From Enoplolaimus lenunculus (lineage: Eukaryota; Nematoda; Enoplea; Enoplida; Thoracostomopsidae): a stretch of 64,000 bases of DNA. The notes under the pieces are model-generated. The model worked only from the letters and a program-made list of their open reading frames with translations. It did no database searches and was not told where the DNA came from. The position numbers and the translations under genes were made by a program. The DNA lies in assembly GCA_030248215.1 (NCBI GenBank), contig JASANG010003076.1:1-64000 (forward strand). The letters are read 5' to 3'. Shown here in pieces: positions 34,901 to 49,900 of the stretch; the first letter of the stretch is position 1, and each line of letters begins with the position of its first letter.

Positions 34901-37900
34901 AGTAATTTTATACAATTCGTAAGAAATATAAATTCAATACATGCATTTTTTGGCCAATGTAAAGTACAGGATCGCAATAGTAATATAAGCATATTCTTAA
35001 GCCTAAGCCCAAGCTTAAGAATGAACATATTCCTAAGCCTAAGCCTAAGCCAAGCAAAAAATAGTCAAAAGCTTAAGTTTACTTTATTGCAGTCCCACAG
35101 AAAAACGTTCCGCTCCTAATCTTAACATGGACCCATATTTTGCACCTGTATCTGAATTTTCTTACAATATATCCGCCGGTTGCAAAGTCTAAAACGCTTG
35201 ACAAAATCATAATCGATGCTAAATTAGCGAAGTAGATGAATATGGTCGCACCAAGGCACCGTCCAATGTTATCACGTGTAAACGGCGCCGTGAAATCGGA
35301 AATGTAAAACGGAAGTTTGCACAAAACATCCGACACAATTCCACCAAATAACCTGTAGAACAGTCGAAAGATTCTTATATGATTAACTTAATACGAAAGT
35401 GATTTTTTAAGAATTAAATTTTTTAATCACGTAGCTAATACACTGTACTCAGTATGGTAAGCCAGCTAAAATCCATTGTTTGAAACTCGAAACTAAACAA
35501 TTAAGGAAGTTTTTCATATTTTTAAACATGTATTTTTATAGTCTGAAAGCGTTGTTATGGTCAAGATGGCCCATGTTACATTAAGGCGCGACAAGGTTTT
35601 GGGTGGGTCTATAAAAGAGTAGGTTTAGATTCTAGATTACAATTTTTTTGCTTACGCTTAGGCTTAGGAATACGCTTAATCTACTGTTACGCCCCTTAAA
35701 GTAACATTGACCATCAAGATTATGCGGAAATTACAACTCTAACCTTCCAGTCCTATGTAATTCAACAGCATGACTGTGACCATGGCTAGCACCAGAGTGT
35801 ACGCTTTGTCCTGTTGCGGCATCTTGTTGTTTACCACCTGCTACTCTTACTGCCTGAAAAACAAAATTTACAGTTATTTTCATGTGTAATTTGCAACATG
35901 TTGGACAGTATGGTGCGTAGTTATGTTTATGGTTCTAGACAGTTCAGCTTGATCCATTGAACATCCTCAGCAATTAAATACGTTAACTGCAAGCCAGCCG
36001 AGTTTGAACATCCCTAGTACAACATAAAATGGTGGAATAAAAAAACATTGTTGCTAAAAACTGTAATAATTGCAGCGCTATTTTCTGCTTTTACGGTCAA
36101 ACTTGCATGAGACGATTCTTTTTACCTCATGCGAATTATCATCTGGATCCAGTTTAACATTTGGAGACCATTTCCCTGGCGGAATCAACAGCGACTGAGT
36201 CAAAAATTCGTCGAAACCGTCACACAACTCGTTAACTGTTGTCGCTCGGTACGCCAGTTCTCCAAACACCTTTAAGCTATATTCACAATTTTATCTTAAG
36301 CCTTTCACTCATAAAGTATAAACTAAATACAATCATGTACGAGCAATACACACGTTTAACATTTATAACATATATTCTCAGTGCAAAATCGCCACAAGAC
36401 GTGAGAGCCCTCGGGCTCGAGCGTCAGGCTCCTATAGTTCAGTGGTCATCGTAAACGGCTTCCACCCGTGATACTGGGGATCGAATGTTACCTTGAAAGC
36501 GCATCTCATATGAAATTGAAAATATTCATGTGAGAAAGGGTTAAATAGATGCGCTAATCAGCCAGGCAAATGTGAAAAATATGAAACATTTAATTTTTAT
36601 CTATGCATAAATACTAAAGCATAAAAATTTCAAAGATGTTTTATTTTTCTGCCAGCCCAATAGAACAGTGCAGATGTTCAGCGGGCTTTCTAAAATTTTA
36701 AACAAAAAATAGCGGATTCGTCGAAATTTTTAAAATTTTGACTGATTTTTGTTTGTTTTGTAACAAAAATTCGAGATATATACGTGATTTATAACTAATT
36801 TTGAACGTAAAAATAACAATTGCTGTTTTTCTATAACGGAAACCGATACCATTTTTACCGGAAACGGAAATCCGGTTACACCCTGCAGCATACTAGTGAA
36901 GGCACTGCCCTCATTCAACCAACTGTCAATTTGATATGTAAAACTAGAAAATTACTTATTGCAATTAACGATTATAGGTAATAGTGTAGAGTAGCGTGTT
37001 ACGCATTAACCACAATAGTTTGCACGTACTGTATAATTAGTAAAATTTGAATTTCACAACCCCATATTAAATTTAAGTATACATCGTTGTGGTGTGAAAT
37101 TGCGGTTTTATAAACGGCTTAAAAAATTTCATATTAACACTAGAAGCATCATGAATAATACTACCCTTCAAGCACCGAAGGGTTGTTTTCGACACCTACA
37201 CTTTAATAATACCTTATGTCAGCGTATTGTATATCATAAATGGGAAAAAGTTGCTAGTGGAAATGCGATTTGAAACCGGCTGTTTGGTTTACCCAAGAGT
37301 GGATGATCACTCTAACAAGAGTGTGCAACTGAGTACATTCTGTGTATTAAAGAATGTACCGGCACGCGTTGCGTTTTTGGCCAAACCCCCCCTCATTTGG
37401 GGGGGGGGTAATTTTACGTTCATTTTACACGTGTATCCGCCAGCCAACAATGAAAATATAATCGGACCACATTTTAGTATTTTTTCTACATAGAATGTAC
37501 CCAGTTGCATACTCTTGTTAAAGGGTATCATGCACTCTTGGTTTACCTGATCGGCAAGTAACGTTGCTAAGCTGCGTCCAATTGCATCAACTTCTTCTTC
37601 GCATCTGTGCAGGGGAGCCAGCAGAATGAACACAAATCGAGTATTCATATTTGTCTAAAATCCGTAATTGTCAAAAATTACGTACGATAAAAAATATGAA
37701 TTTTAATGGAGCAATATTGCAACTTCGTGTACACTAACCCTTTAACTCAAAGAGTATACAGTGAACAACTGAATACAGTTAATAAGCGAGCAACACACAC
37801 ACTGTGAGCAGTATGTAGAAATTCTAACATATGCGCAGTGCAAAATCTCTACAAGACGTGAGAGCTCCCTCGGACTCGAGCGTCAAGCTCTTATGAGTGG

Positions 37901-40900
37901 TCATCGTAAATGCTTCGCGACCGAGGGATTGAGGAACGAATCGTACCTTGAAATTACATTTCATGAAATTGAAAATATTCATGTGAAATAGGGTTAAACT
38001 AAGCCCAACAAGCATGATACGACCACTACCAAATGTAAGGTAGAGTACTGACGCTTTATGAAATATGGAATATGCATAGTGATATCTGACTTCTGAGGAC
38101 GGTTATTTTCATGTGGATTTTGGGGTGTCAAAATTTTCTAAGTAGTGGATTTTGGGGTGTCAAAATTTTCTAAGTAGTGGATTTTGGGGTGTCAAAATTT
38201 TCTAAGTAGTGGATTTTGGGGTGTCAAAATTTTCTAAGTAGTGGATTTTGGGGTGTCAAAATTTTCTAAGCAGTGGATTTTGGGGTGTCAAAATTTTCTA
38301 AGTAGTGGATTTTGGGGTGTCAAAATTTTCTAAGTAGTGGATTTTGGGGTGTCAAAATTTTCTAAGTAGTGGATTTTGGGGTGTCAAAATTTTCTAAGTA
38401 GTGGATTTTGGGGTGTCAAAATTTTCTAAGTAGTGGATTTTGGGGTGTCAAAATTTTCTAAGTAGTGGATTTTGGGGTGTCAAAATTTTCTAAGTAGTGG
38501 ATTTTGGGGTGTCAAAATTTTCTAAGTAGTGGATTTTGGGGTGTCAAAATTTTCTAAGTAGTGGATTTTGGGGTGTCAAAATTTTCTAAGTAGTGGATTT
38601 TGGGGTGTCAAAATTTTCTAAGTAGTGGATTTGGGGTGTCAAAATTTTCTAAGTAGTGGATTTTGGGGTGTCAAAATTTTCTAAGTAGTGGATTTTGGGG
38701 TGTCAAAATCTTCTAAGTAGTGGATTTTGGGGTGTCAAAATTTTCTAAGTAGTGGATTTTGGGGTGTCAAAATTTTCTAAGTAGTGGATTTTGGGGTGTC
38801 AAAATTTTCTAAGTAAACCGTTTGGTGGAAGAAAATTACACGTCAAGTAAATACTAGGTTTTTCTGCGTCGATGCAATTGTCGCCTGCATTTATAGTATC
38901 AGTTGTTTGTATTGAGAACTTGCAAATGCAATATGTACACGTATATTTTAGAACTTGCTGCTTCTACGCGCATGTACAAGTTTTGTAGAAACGCCTTCGA
39001 GCAAAACTTGAAGCGCAGTTGCAAGTTGAAGCATCAACTTCTTGCGTTCAAAAGCTTTTAAGCACAGCACAAACCTGCGCCGGTAAATAAGGCTTAAAAC
39101 GTCTTTTACCGATGGGACTACCGATGCTTTACATCATTGTACAATACTTGACTGTTTAACCAGATACTACAATGGGGGTAAACCTCAAACAATATATTAA
39201 CATAATTTCTGTATGTTTAAAAACAAATATTGTAATGTTTTGTTTCGGTCGAACTGCGCATAAACAAGTAAGATAACTGGACCGATGTAAAGATCAGGGG
39301 CGGAACGTTTTTCTGTGCGACTAGAATAGAGTAAGCTTAAGCTTTAGACTAATTTTTTGCTTGGCTTTGGCTTAGGTTTAGGCTTAGGAATAAACCCATT
39401 CTTACGCTTAGGCTTAGGTTCAGGCTTAGGCTTAAGCTTAGGACTTTGCGTATAATACTATTCCGGCCCTGTTCTTTACATTGGCCGACAACTGTTATCG
39501 TGTATATGTCTAAAGTTCGAAGTAAACATTGACCCATGTTTGCGTTAAAAGTTTAAACAATAAAACTGCGAACACAAAAAGGCGTCGTAAACTAAATTTT
39601 CAATACCAACTTCTACAAATTTTCCACATCCAAGCGCAAATCAGTTCTGAAATATATACTGTGATGCAGTTTCACGAAGATTCTTGAAAGGTTTACGTAG
39701 ATGCGGTTGGTACTTTTAAGTTTACGCGGTTGGGATCCCCATGACTGGTTGACAGTGATTCTCTCGAAAACTTTTCCCCTTGGCAGGGTGCGGTTCAAAA
39801 GGCTGGACTAAAACCGTAAAAAAATTTTTGAAATTCTAGCGTTTTCATAAAAGCATTAATGATGCTATTTTTATATTTTTGCAAACAAAATTGAGTTATA
39901 ATAAAGACAAGTTAATTTGGACCGAAAGCACGAGAAAATATACATGTAGTATAGATATAGTACAAACAAAGTAAAATATAACTCACTTCCGGCATATCCA
40001 AAAAGTCAACCGGGTCACTGAGTCGGATAAACGCGCACAGAGTCTGGCGAAGAACACTGGCACGGCCAACAAGTATATTTGCGGCCTCAGAATCAAGCGG
40101 AATTTTTCGTTTGATGCTAAGGTTTAACGAGCGCTACAAAATCAACATTATGGATTTAAATTGAATTAATCATGTCGATTCCTGTGTTATATATGGCATG
40201 CGTCGTGAAAATTTAACAAGCAATTAAAAAATAAGCGAAAACAACGTTACCGTAGTTGATAAACTATACAATTAACCCCTTTTCACAGTGAGTTGCCTAT
40301 AGGCAACTCAGCGCAGTGTATATACGTTAAATAGTATATATCGCACCGTGTTTAACAATTACAACACGTATACATAGTACTAAATCACCACAAGACGTGA
40401 GAGCCCCCTTCGAGCGTCAAGCTCCTATACCTAAGTGGTGATGGTATACGCCTCCCACTCCAGTCAATGGAGTTCAAATCCTAGCATACAAGTAGGTCTC
40501 AGGAGAAATAGAAAATATTCATGTGAGAAAGGGTTAACCTGGGGACAAGTATCACGTTTTTAGCAAGATTACTAATAGATATTCTTTCACATTCCTACAC
40601 CGACCCCGATAGCATGTTCACTTCATTTGCATACTCGCCCAAGTAACAGCTACATGTCCCAATGAATGCTGCAACAGTAATAATGATACAACAACTGTTT
40701 GCTTGTTTGTATCAATTAGCGGACCCGTAAGCCGATCAGATGAGATCATGAAACCGGAGCCAGAACCTACACAACTCATTGAATTACAGAGCAAGTAACC
40801 CATGAAGGCGTTGAAACATTCAAAAAACGACGGAAGACCGCTCAGTCAAACAGTTAGTTCCTCCATTCCAAGCTTTGCCGCATTCGAGGCGAGGTCCGAG

Positions 40901-43900
40901 CTGTGGTCCGGCTACTTGGCCTGATTTACAGCATTAGTTGGTGTCAACTCTATCCCAACGGCGGTTCAAGTTTTTCTCATAAACCAGACACATGTGACGT
41001 ACAAAGTGCTTGCAAATTTGTTGTCTCACCAAAATCTGCCCAAGAATGTCAAAGTCGGACGAAGTGGTAGGGCATATGAAGTCGGAATTCATCTCCATCA
41101 AATACAATGTACGTGAACAATTCAAATTTTGGCCAGAAATGATCCGTAAGCCAGACGAATCTATTCCGGATCTTGCATCCCGCGTTCGCCAGAATGCTGT
41201 TACGTGCAATTTCCCTAGGATCAAAGATCCGTTCAATATCGAACGCGGCAGTCCTGAGAGCAGTGTTCAAGGTTGGCGACGAAGAGTTCGTTTGAAAGAA
41301 ATCATTGTCGGTTGAACGGACAAAACCAATGAGCAAAGCCGATACAAACCGCGAAACGGACAAGAAACTGGGAACAATTGTGCAGAGAGTCGTTGGGAAA
41401 ATAGATAGGTTAGCATTGTTCCCAAAATATTTCGAGCATCTGTTTTGAATGGAAAACCTGTCATAGTTGAAGTGAATACCCGAGCTAATGACAATTTCTG
41501 CTCAGAACAAACTTGGAATTCGATTCGGAAACCAAGCTTGGATCACATTTTTGGTGGGTATGAAAGAACAACTGGGACTCCTCTTTCCATATTGGGATCT
41601 TTTAGTGCAAAAGTAAGTTGACCTCAGTCATACAAATCACAGCTTAAAAGTTGTAATTTTAACGTTGAGAAAATGAAAGGGTTTTATTTGTAGGATAGAA
41701 ATGCGATTGTGCCATTAGAAATTGATCTGAATTACCTGGTGGGTCTGGTGGCAGTAAATAACTCACCGCTGACAGATACAACAACAAATTTTCTAGAACA
41801 GATCTTTCAAAAGTGAACATGATTGCAACAATTTTGAAGGTATTTCTGCTTTTAGTATTCTGCATGTACTTTACAGTTGTGTCTAAAGGTCGAAAATTGG
41901 TCTAATCAAATTAATATACAATTTTTCCAAATAGTGTTGTAGTATAGCATGGCTCTGGCTGAATGAACCTATAAAGGATATATCAAAAATTTAAAACAAG
42001 AAACTTTCCAATACACTACACTAATTATAATTATTTGTAGTTTGGTGTTATGCATCCTCCACAATATATATAACTTGAAACACAAGGTTGCACAAATCAG
42101 TTGTTCAACCTTTAATATAAATTCTCGATTGCGATTTAAAACGCACCTGTTACAGGTGTAGAGTCAAAATGTGGAATTGACATTTAATCTTTAAATTCAG
42201 TGAGTGGAATTGAATTTATTTTGAAAATTTAATGTAAATTAATAGTTGTATAATATTATAAAATTGCAATCTTTGTATCACTTGAATTTATGTTGTCGTA
42301 AAAGTAGCAAAATTGTGTTGAGCGCATTTCATACGTGACTTGGTAAACTGATGCGTGTATGTTGAAATAGATTTAAAAGTCGAACCTTGAGCACGGAAAT
42401 GAATTTTTACGTTTTGCATATGGTTTACAAGTTTCACAGTAGAAAATGCATTATATGCTTTATACCTGTTTTAAACGATCTTTGTTTTAAATTATAACAA
42501 CGTATGAAGCAAAAGTTTTCAAAATGTTAACATTTGACTCATTTACTAAAACAAACGATATTTATATAGACTACTTACCTTAATTTTTAAACCTGTATCG
42601 ACAGTCAGACTCGCCGAATACTCTGATGACGAAGCGGCACCACTTTGACTGCGACAGTTACCTGCTTTACTATCCAATTCAAGCTCTGAACCATCGTCTG
42701 AGCCTAAAACAAAATGTTCTGAAAAAATAGTCATTTGCTGGTCACCATGGACGTACAAGACCAAAAACAAGGGACGGATCCTGAGTGGATGACGAAGGGC
42801 GTTCCATATCCGAAATTTTTTATCATAAAACCGTAAGGCTTCTATCTTACAGAGTATAACTTTTTTGCTACGAAAATTGCGTTTGCCTTCTCGCTCGATT
42901 CGCTACAATTTATTCATAATATATACTGCACTCCCCCGGCTAGAAATCTGCGGATCCGAAACTGAAGAATTCAAATTCTTCGTAAATGTGTGAGTGAGCG
43001 GTGGAGTCAGTATTGGAAAATGTGTCTCGCCTTGTTGACAGGTATTGCAATGTATTAAACCAAAAAATAACATAAAAAGTTAGCATTTCATTGGCCCATG
43101 TAAAGTTCAGGGGCGGAACGTATTTCTGTGGGACTAGAAAAGAGTAAGCTTAAAGCTTTAGACTGATTTTTTGCTTGGTTTAGGCTTAGGTTTACGCTTA
43201 GGCTGAGGAATAAACTCATTTTTACGCTTAGGCTTATGCTTTTTCTTTGGCTTAGGAATATGCTTATAATACTGTTCCGCCCATGTTCTTTACATTGGCC
43301 GTTTTATTTTAAATGATGAACAGTGTTATACACAGCGGATACCATTGATCTAAAATACATAGCGTTTGAAACAGTGGTATAATTAAGAAATAACTCACAG
43401 TAAAAGTTTAGTCGCTTTTTACTGATACAAAAACAAACGAGTACCATAAACGAGGTTTTATAGCATTGAACAAGTTTGCATTCATTTAAACAAAACAAAT
43501 TTCGCTGTTTCTAGTCTGCAAGATTTAGAGTGCTAGGTAGAAATTTTTCGAGTCTCCAGGTAGTTTGGGGGAATATGCTTCTCCTAACTTCCTCTGTAGA
43601 CGCCATATTGGCAATGTTGTCAAATATACCAATTATCACCGTTCACCGTAATCAAGAGCATCATCACAGCTAAGGCTTGATGCCATATTTGTATAGCTTG
43701 AGCATCGACTTTGTAATCCGGCAACGTTAATGGTCGTATGCCGGTTCAGACGATCACGGAAACGTGCATTGATTAAATGTTGCTTCGAACTCAACAAGAC
43801 ACGTCTGATTTCATCGGTATGCTCCATTTGCAGCCGATTCTGCTGTTGCCAACGACTCAAAACTCGCTCTTAAAAGAGCAAAGTTGACCGTTATTTTGGC

Positions 43901-46900
43901 TAAAAGTGACGCGGCTTTTTTGATTTTTTCCGGATCCGTTTGTCGGAACACGTGGTCGTCCGTCCGGAACCGTACGTCACCGTTCGTCATTCGTCATACG
44001 GTACCGCATAGTGTACGATATTGTACGGTGGCTTACGGTAACGGATGGGGACAGACCGCTTCAAAACACATGTATAGCACCACCGTAACCCTCTGTAGCA
44101 CCACGTATCATTTACACGCAAAAAACACCAATCAAAATTTGAGAAAGAATTATTTCAATTGGCTCCCTGGTAAAGAGGTAATCACAGGCTAGTCACGAGC
44201 CTGTATGCAGAGAACTCAGGGGGCTCTATCCACCTAGATAAATTTTCCCCGCACCAGATAGATTTTGGGCCCACCTGGAAAAGTGATCTGTTAGTAATGT
44301 CATCTTTTCATCTATCCATGGGCCAATGTAAAGAACAGGGGCAGAACGGTATTATAAGCATTTACTAAAGTCTAAGCCTAAGCCTAAGCCTAACCCTAAG
44401 CGTAACAATGAGCATATTCCTAAGCCTAAGCCTTAACCAAGCAAAAACCATTATTCTAAAGCTTAAGCTCACTGTTTTCAAGTCCCACAGAGTAACTTTC
44501 CGCCCCTAATCTTTACATTAGCCCATCAATGTATCAAACTGGTTGACTGTAGCGTGCTTAAGTTTTGTAAACCGTTTTGAACGTACCCACAAGCTCTTTA
44601 AAATTTCGAAATCTTCCACGTAAATCAGTTGCACCCAACTGAATGCAAGTTTTCAACTGTAAAATTGATGTTAAGTTGAGCAAAGTAACATGCGGCTTTG
44701 TCCATCGCCTTCCTCCTTCTTCTACAGTTTCTTCATATTTTATCCAACTGAAGTAACAATAATTCCATATTAGTCACATTCCGCCTACATTGCTTACAAA
44801 ATTGAAAAAGTCTGTTTCGTATACCCCGGAGACTGTTATAAAAGCGCTATTTCGGCGTATTTTACTACCAAAAATGTTAAACTCTGGTGCGCTTTAAATC
44901 ACGGCAGTTTTACCATCAATGGTTAATATGGTTAGCCTACAATATACACAAGCGGATATCCGGATATCCGGATATGAAAAATATCGGGATATGTATTCGA
45001 AATGAAATATGTGTCCGGGTTTATCCGCGTGTTCAAAATGCTATTGTGTAAATTTTTTTGGAATAATATGCAATGTTTCAGAACTAAAGTAGCTGGAGCG
45101 GACGAAAAGAAATTCTGTATTCACAGCTCAGTCAAAATATTAAATTAATTCTTGACGATTTTTGTAACTTGATTTGGTTTTTTCGGTGTATGTTGTTTGT
45201 AAAATTTAGAGCTGTTTGACTTTGTTCCATTTCCCAATCATACTTACTACCATAAAATTTTTTAACTTTCGGTGCCGTACAGCGAACATGGGTGGACGTT
45301 TGTATGATTTTATCGAAGTATATTTCAATGTGGTTCTTTGTTCTTGAAACGTAAAACGACTGATGTATATAGTTCGAGGCAAAGATGACATTCTATAGAA
45401 TCTGGGCTGCAATGGTTTAAATGAGACGGATACAAACTAAATCAACTCAATTTCATGTGGTCACCGCAGGTATTTATTAGTCAGTAGCAATGTTCTAAAC
45501 CGAATATACAGTAATATAGAAGCACTTGCATAATCAACAACTATGTTTAGAATTGTGTGTTTTATGCTCATAACAATCAGCTTGTGGGCAGGGTACTTCC
45601 CTTAGAGCAACAAGCTAATGAAGTGCTAAAGAAGCGAATGTTGACGTTCGGAAACCCAAAAAAACGCAAAATCGACTTTCTGTCATCCAAAACAGAAAAT
45701 TAAATTTCGCATATTCGAATATCCGGATATCCGGATAAATATCTGGAAAGAATTGCCGGATATCCGGATATGAAAAACTTCCGATGTCCATCACAACGTC
45801 AGCTTAACCAAAGTGGTATATTTTGACCAAACCTAGGCTATTGCGTGGTTTGCATCACTAAGGCGTCGGTTGAAAACAATTTTGTTGCTGACTGTTTTTT
45901 ACTAACCGGGCACTTTCGAGCCAAGTGTACTCGTGCAAACGACATTCCTGGTTTCGATTGTTTTCGGTCAAACAAAGCAATTCACAAAACAACGGTTTTG
46001 GTTCAAAAATCACCTCACGTCCGGTTCCGTCTGAGTAGTACTCGTCTGTACGCCTCGAGATTAACTCTTTTATTTTGTAGATCGGACCTGTTCAATACAA
46101 ATTCATGCGTTTATACAGTGATACGGTTTAATTTCAACGTTTACATCGCGCATATACGTTTACAGTTGCTTTTTGTTTAGCTTTTATGCTAAAATTGTGT
46201 TTGGCTTTTCACTCGCTTCGAATGTAAGGTTCTACGATTATTACAGAAGTTGTAATTTTAAAGTTGAATATGAAGTTGTGCAGTTAATACAGAAACCAAA
46301 ACAAACGTTTAAAATAACAATAAACGGACGAATCCTACACTGCAAAAATGGTGAGTTAAATTGATTGTCTCTGAAATAGGCTTTTCCTGACTACACAAAG
46401 TGAGTCAAAATTCGACTCCGCCTGAGTCAAATTCGACTCAATTTGACTCAGGCGGAGTCGAATTTTGACTCAGTTTGCGTAGTAAGGAAAAGCCTCTTTC
46501 GGAGAGAGCCAATTTGACTCACCATTTTTTGCAGTTTAGGTACTTAAGTACTTTTTCCCAATAAAACTTCTCCAGCATATAATGACTGGGTTTAACAAAA
46601 TAGGCTGAAACGTCAGTCTTGTTTAGGTTACGTTTAATTAATGCCGCGGCTACCGCTTCTTCTACTCCCAAGCGGTTGCGGGCACCTGTGTCCCCCGGAA
46701 ATTCACCCTTATTTGGCTTCTCGCTCACATCGGTCGCGAATTTCCTTCAATCACAATATTTTGCGACCCCGAATATTTTCCCCTATTTATGAATAAACTG
46801 CTATACCCCTGCATGATAAATTTCATTGGGGTGTTATGTTGCTTATGCGCGCTGAGGAGGTGATGGAATTCTTTAACCCCTTCTCACATAGAGTTGACTA

Positions 46901-49900
46901 TGAGCAACTCAGCGCAGTGTATATACATTAAATAATATATGTCGCACAGTGTTTACTGATTGCAACACGTATACATAATACTAAATTACCACAAGATGTG
47001 AGATACCCTCGGGCTCGAGCGTCAACGCTTCCCACTCCAGTTATTGGAGCTCGACTCCTACCATAAAACTAGGTCTCAGATGAAAGAGAAAATATTCATG
47101 TGATAAAGTGTTAAATCTGTCCTGGATTTGGTCAAAGCCCTTAAGCCTACACTTAGAAAATAAACAGTAAAGAAATGTATAAAATTAAGTGTGGAAGGTA
47201 AAGAAATCCCAGTGCCGAACGGTGAAACAGTTTGGTGAATATACTGCAATAGATATTACTTTATTATTGATAATAATTTATGATTAAAAACTCAACGAAA
47301 CTTACTGTCTTCGTATTCTCCAACGTGAATGGTTTGTGCAGATAGCAATGGTTCAATCAATATGTCTGATTCTGTAATAAATCGAAATACAGACAGTAAA
47401 TAGGCTGGGAGGACGACAGTGATATATACCTAGCTGAATTTAGCTTGAAAATCCAAACTTATGCTCTATGGCTATTTCGTATGGAAAATGGATCCATGTA
47501 AAGATCAGGGGCGGAACGGTTTTCTGTGTGACTAGAAAACAGTAAGCTTAAGATTTAGGTTAATTTTTGCTTGGCTTAGGTTTAGGCTTAGACTTAAGAA
47601 TATGCTCATTCTTACGCTTAGGCTTAGGCTTAGGCTTGGGCTTAGGAATACGTTTATAGTACTGTTCTGCCACCGTTCTTTACATTGGTCTGAAAACGTA
47701 CTGAGCGCTGATTCAAAGAACAGTTTGAATTTTTAGTGTGAATATAGTTGTCCATTTTTGCGCATGCGAACGCGATGTATTGCGTTGTAATGCATGATTT
47801 ACGCTTCCATAAGTTACCTGGCATACCTACTCACGTTTTTGTAGATATTGCCCGATCAGGCTTGGAGGGAACTGACAAAAATCAACGGAAAAAAGGTTCT
47901 TTTCGAGTTTTTTTAATTTCTTCCGAAGGAGTAATAAATCGTATATTTAAAAAAACTATATTAATTTTAGAAAACAAGTTGTGTAACAGCGGCAAAATAG
48001 TTCGTAAATCTGTAAGAAATTGGGATTTCGACGCCTCCCAACCGGAATAAGTTGAACTTAAGAGTGGGCGCTGATTTTAGATTTTGTAATACTTGGTTGA
48101 TTGAATATACCAGACCTCTTTGACGCTTGTGTTAAAGGTAATGAAGCTGTATTGAAAGCATCCGTAATTTCTGTTGCTTCAACCGATGATTAATTTGACT
48201 TACGATGTTTTTACCGTTGATTTCTACTGGTTTGGTCTTAAATAAACGCTCCTGTATATGTTATATATTTTGATTTCGTTGTTTTTGTTCGATACAACAG
48301 TCGCAGCCGAATTACCCGTGAATTTTGAACTCAAAACTGATTAAATTCACACACCATAAAACTAAGCTTATGTTAGCTAGTTTTTTTGGTGAACTCAAAG
48401 CCACAAGTTAGTAGCCAGCTAGTTGGCAGATGCTATTTTTTAGACAACTGACAATTTAGTAAATGTGCACCTTATGCTCATCATGTGTTATGATATGTTG
48501 ATATAAGTCATTAATTCTCTTTAGCATCATTTTGGCACCAAAATTAGCATCTATTAACGATTTTGCATTTGACTGACGCACGAGCACACGTTTTTCAATT
48601 TTTTCATTTGTTCCGAAAAAACCAAGAAAGTTTTTTCTTTTGATTCAATTGTTCCGAATAAGCTAACGCTATCCTGACGATTGCATTAATGCTCGTGGCA
48701 AACGGGCTCTCATACTTTGTAGACTATACCACATCATCGTAATAATTGGTAAACGCTGTGCATTGTGCATATATTTTGCGAACTGCTCTGGTATGCACTG
48801 ATCACCACATGGATGTGTTATGTGCATTTGCTTCAAATCTTATTTGCAACTCAGTGTTATAGTAATCAATGCCGGACTACGCAAAAAAATTACAAGCCCA
48901 GATCTTAAATGCCCGTTTTCAAAACTCAAAAATAGGGGCCGCGATTTGTAACAGCTGTATTCTAAACCCATTAACTATTGTAGTGACCCGAATACGAGGT
49001 GTGACTGATATTTATTTGGCCTCTCCAGATGGTACCATCCTGTTATTCGGTTACAGACTGTTGTTTATTTTTAACCCGCGATCTGCCGCATTGCCTATTC
49101 GCATTAATACTGATATATATCCGGTACTGCAACTATCCATTGAATGAACCGTTTATTGCGTTGTGTCAATAGCTTAAGAGATAATGCAAGGTTATAGGAA
49201 TGTAGTTTCAAAACTTACGCTTTAAAGTTTCGAACTCAATTTTATTTGGTCCTGGAGTCATTTATGCGCTACAATTAGAGATAATTGACATTTATGGACT
49301 CTAATCATGCTTTACGAAGGCTTCAAAAAATTGCACTGGTATTAGAATTATCATCTGGCTTCTAAATCCCAATGGTAATAACCAAAAAGGTTCGTAATTG
49401 TGCACGATTTTCCTAATATTTTTAGGATATGAAAATTAGGCTCAACCCTATGCCTGAAATATGCGACATTTCGTCAGCTTTTAGGAAATTAAATATTAAA
49501 ACAAAAACGGTTGTGCATTTGGGCGAAGTAAATTTTAAATTCGTTTCAGAAGTCTGACTACAGCATGTGATGTTCGTTCATTAATCATACTTTTGAGTTC
49601 ATCTGACAATATCGATTCGGATTTAGTTTTATCTGCAAATCGCAACAGGTCTTCGCAGAACGTAGTTTCCTGAACTTCCTTGATTTGTGACGATCCCAAA
49701 CATAAAGTTAGTTTATGGATCGTAGAATCACATTTTTAAAGGGTTAAGTTAGTGTCGCTCGCTCCACATAGAGTATACTATGACCAACTGAATACAACAA
49801 TGTACGAGCAATACACACACTGTGAGCAGTATTTAACAATTGTAACATATATACGCAGTGCAAAATCGCTACAAGACGTGAGAGCCCCCTCGGGCTCAAG

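Noticed and set aside
45206-45412. Minus-strand frame with a GTAAGT donor, tested as an SLC4 exon
   Set aside because: Its sequence does not fit any SLC4 block, and exons 3 and 4 already join in phase across this region.
45845-46180. 111-codon plus-strand open frame
   Set aside because: No family resemblance or splice context; it lies inside an SLC4 intron in AT-rich DNA.
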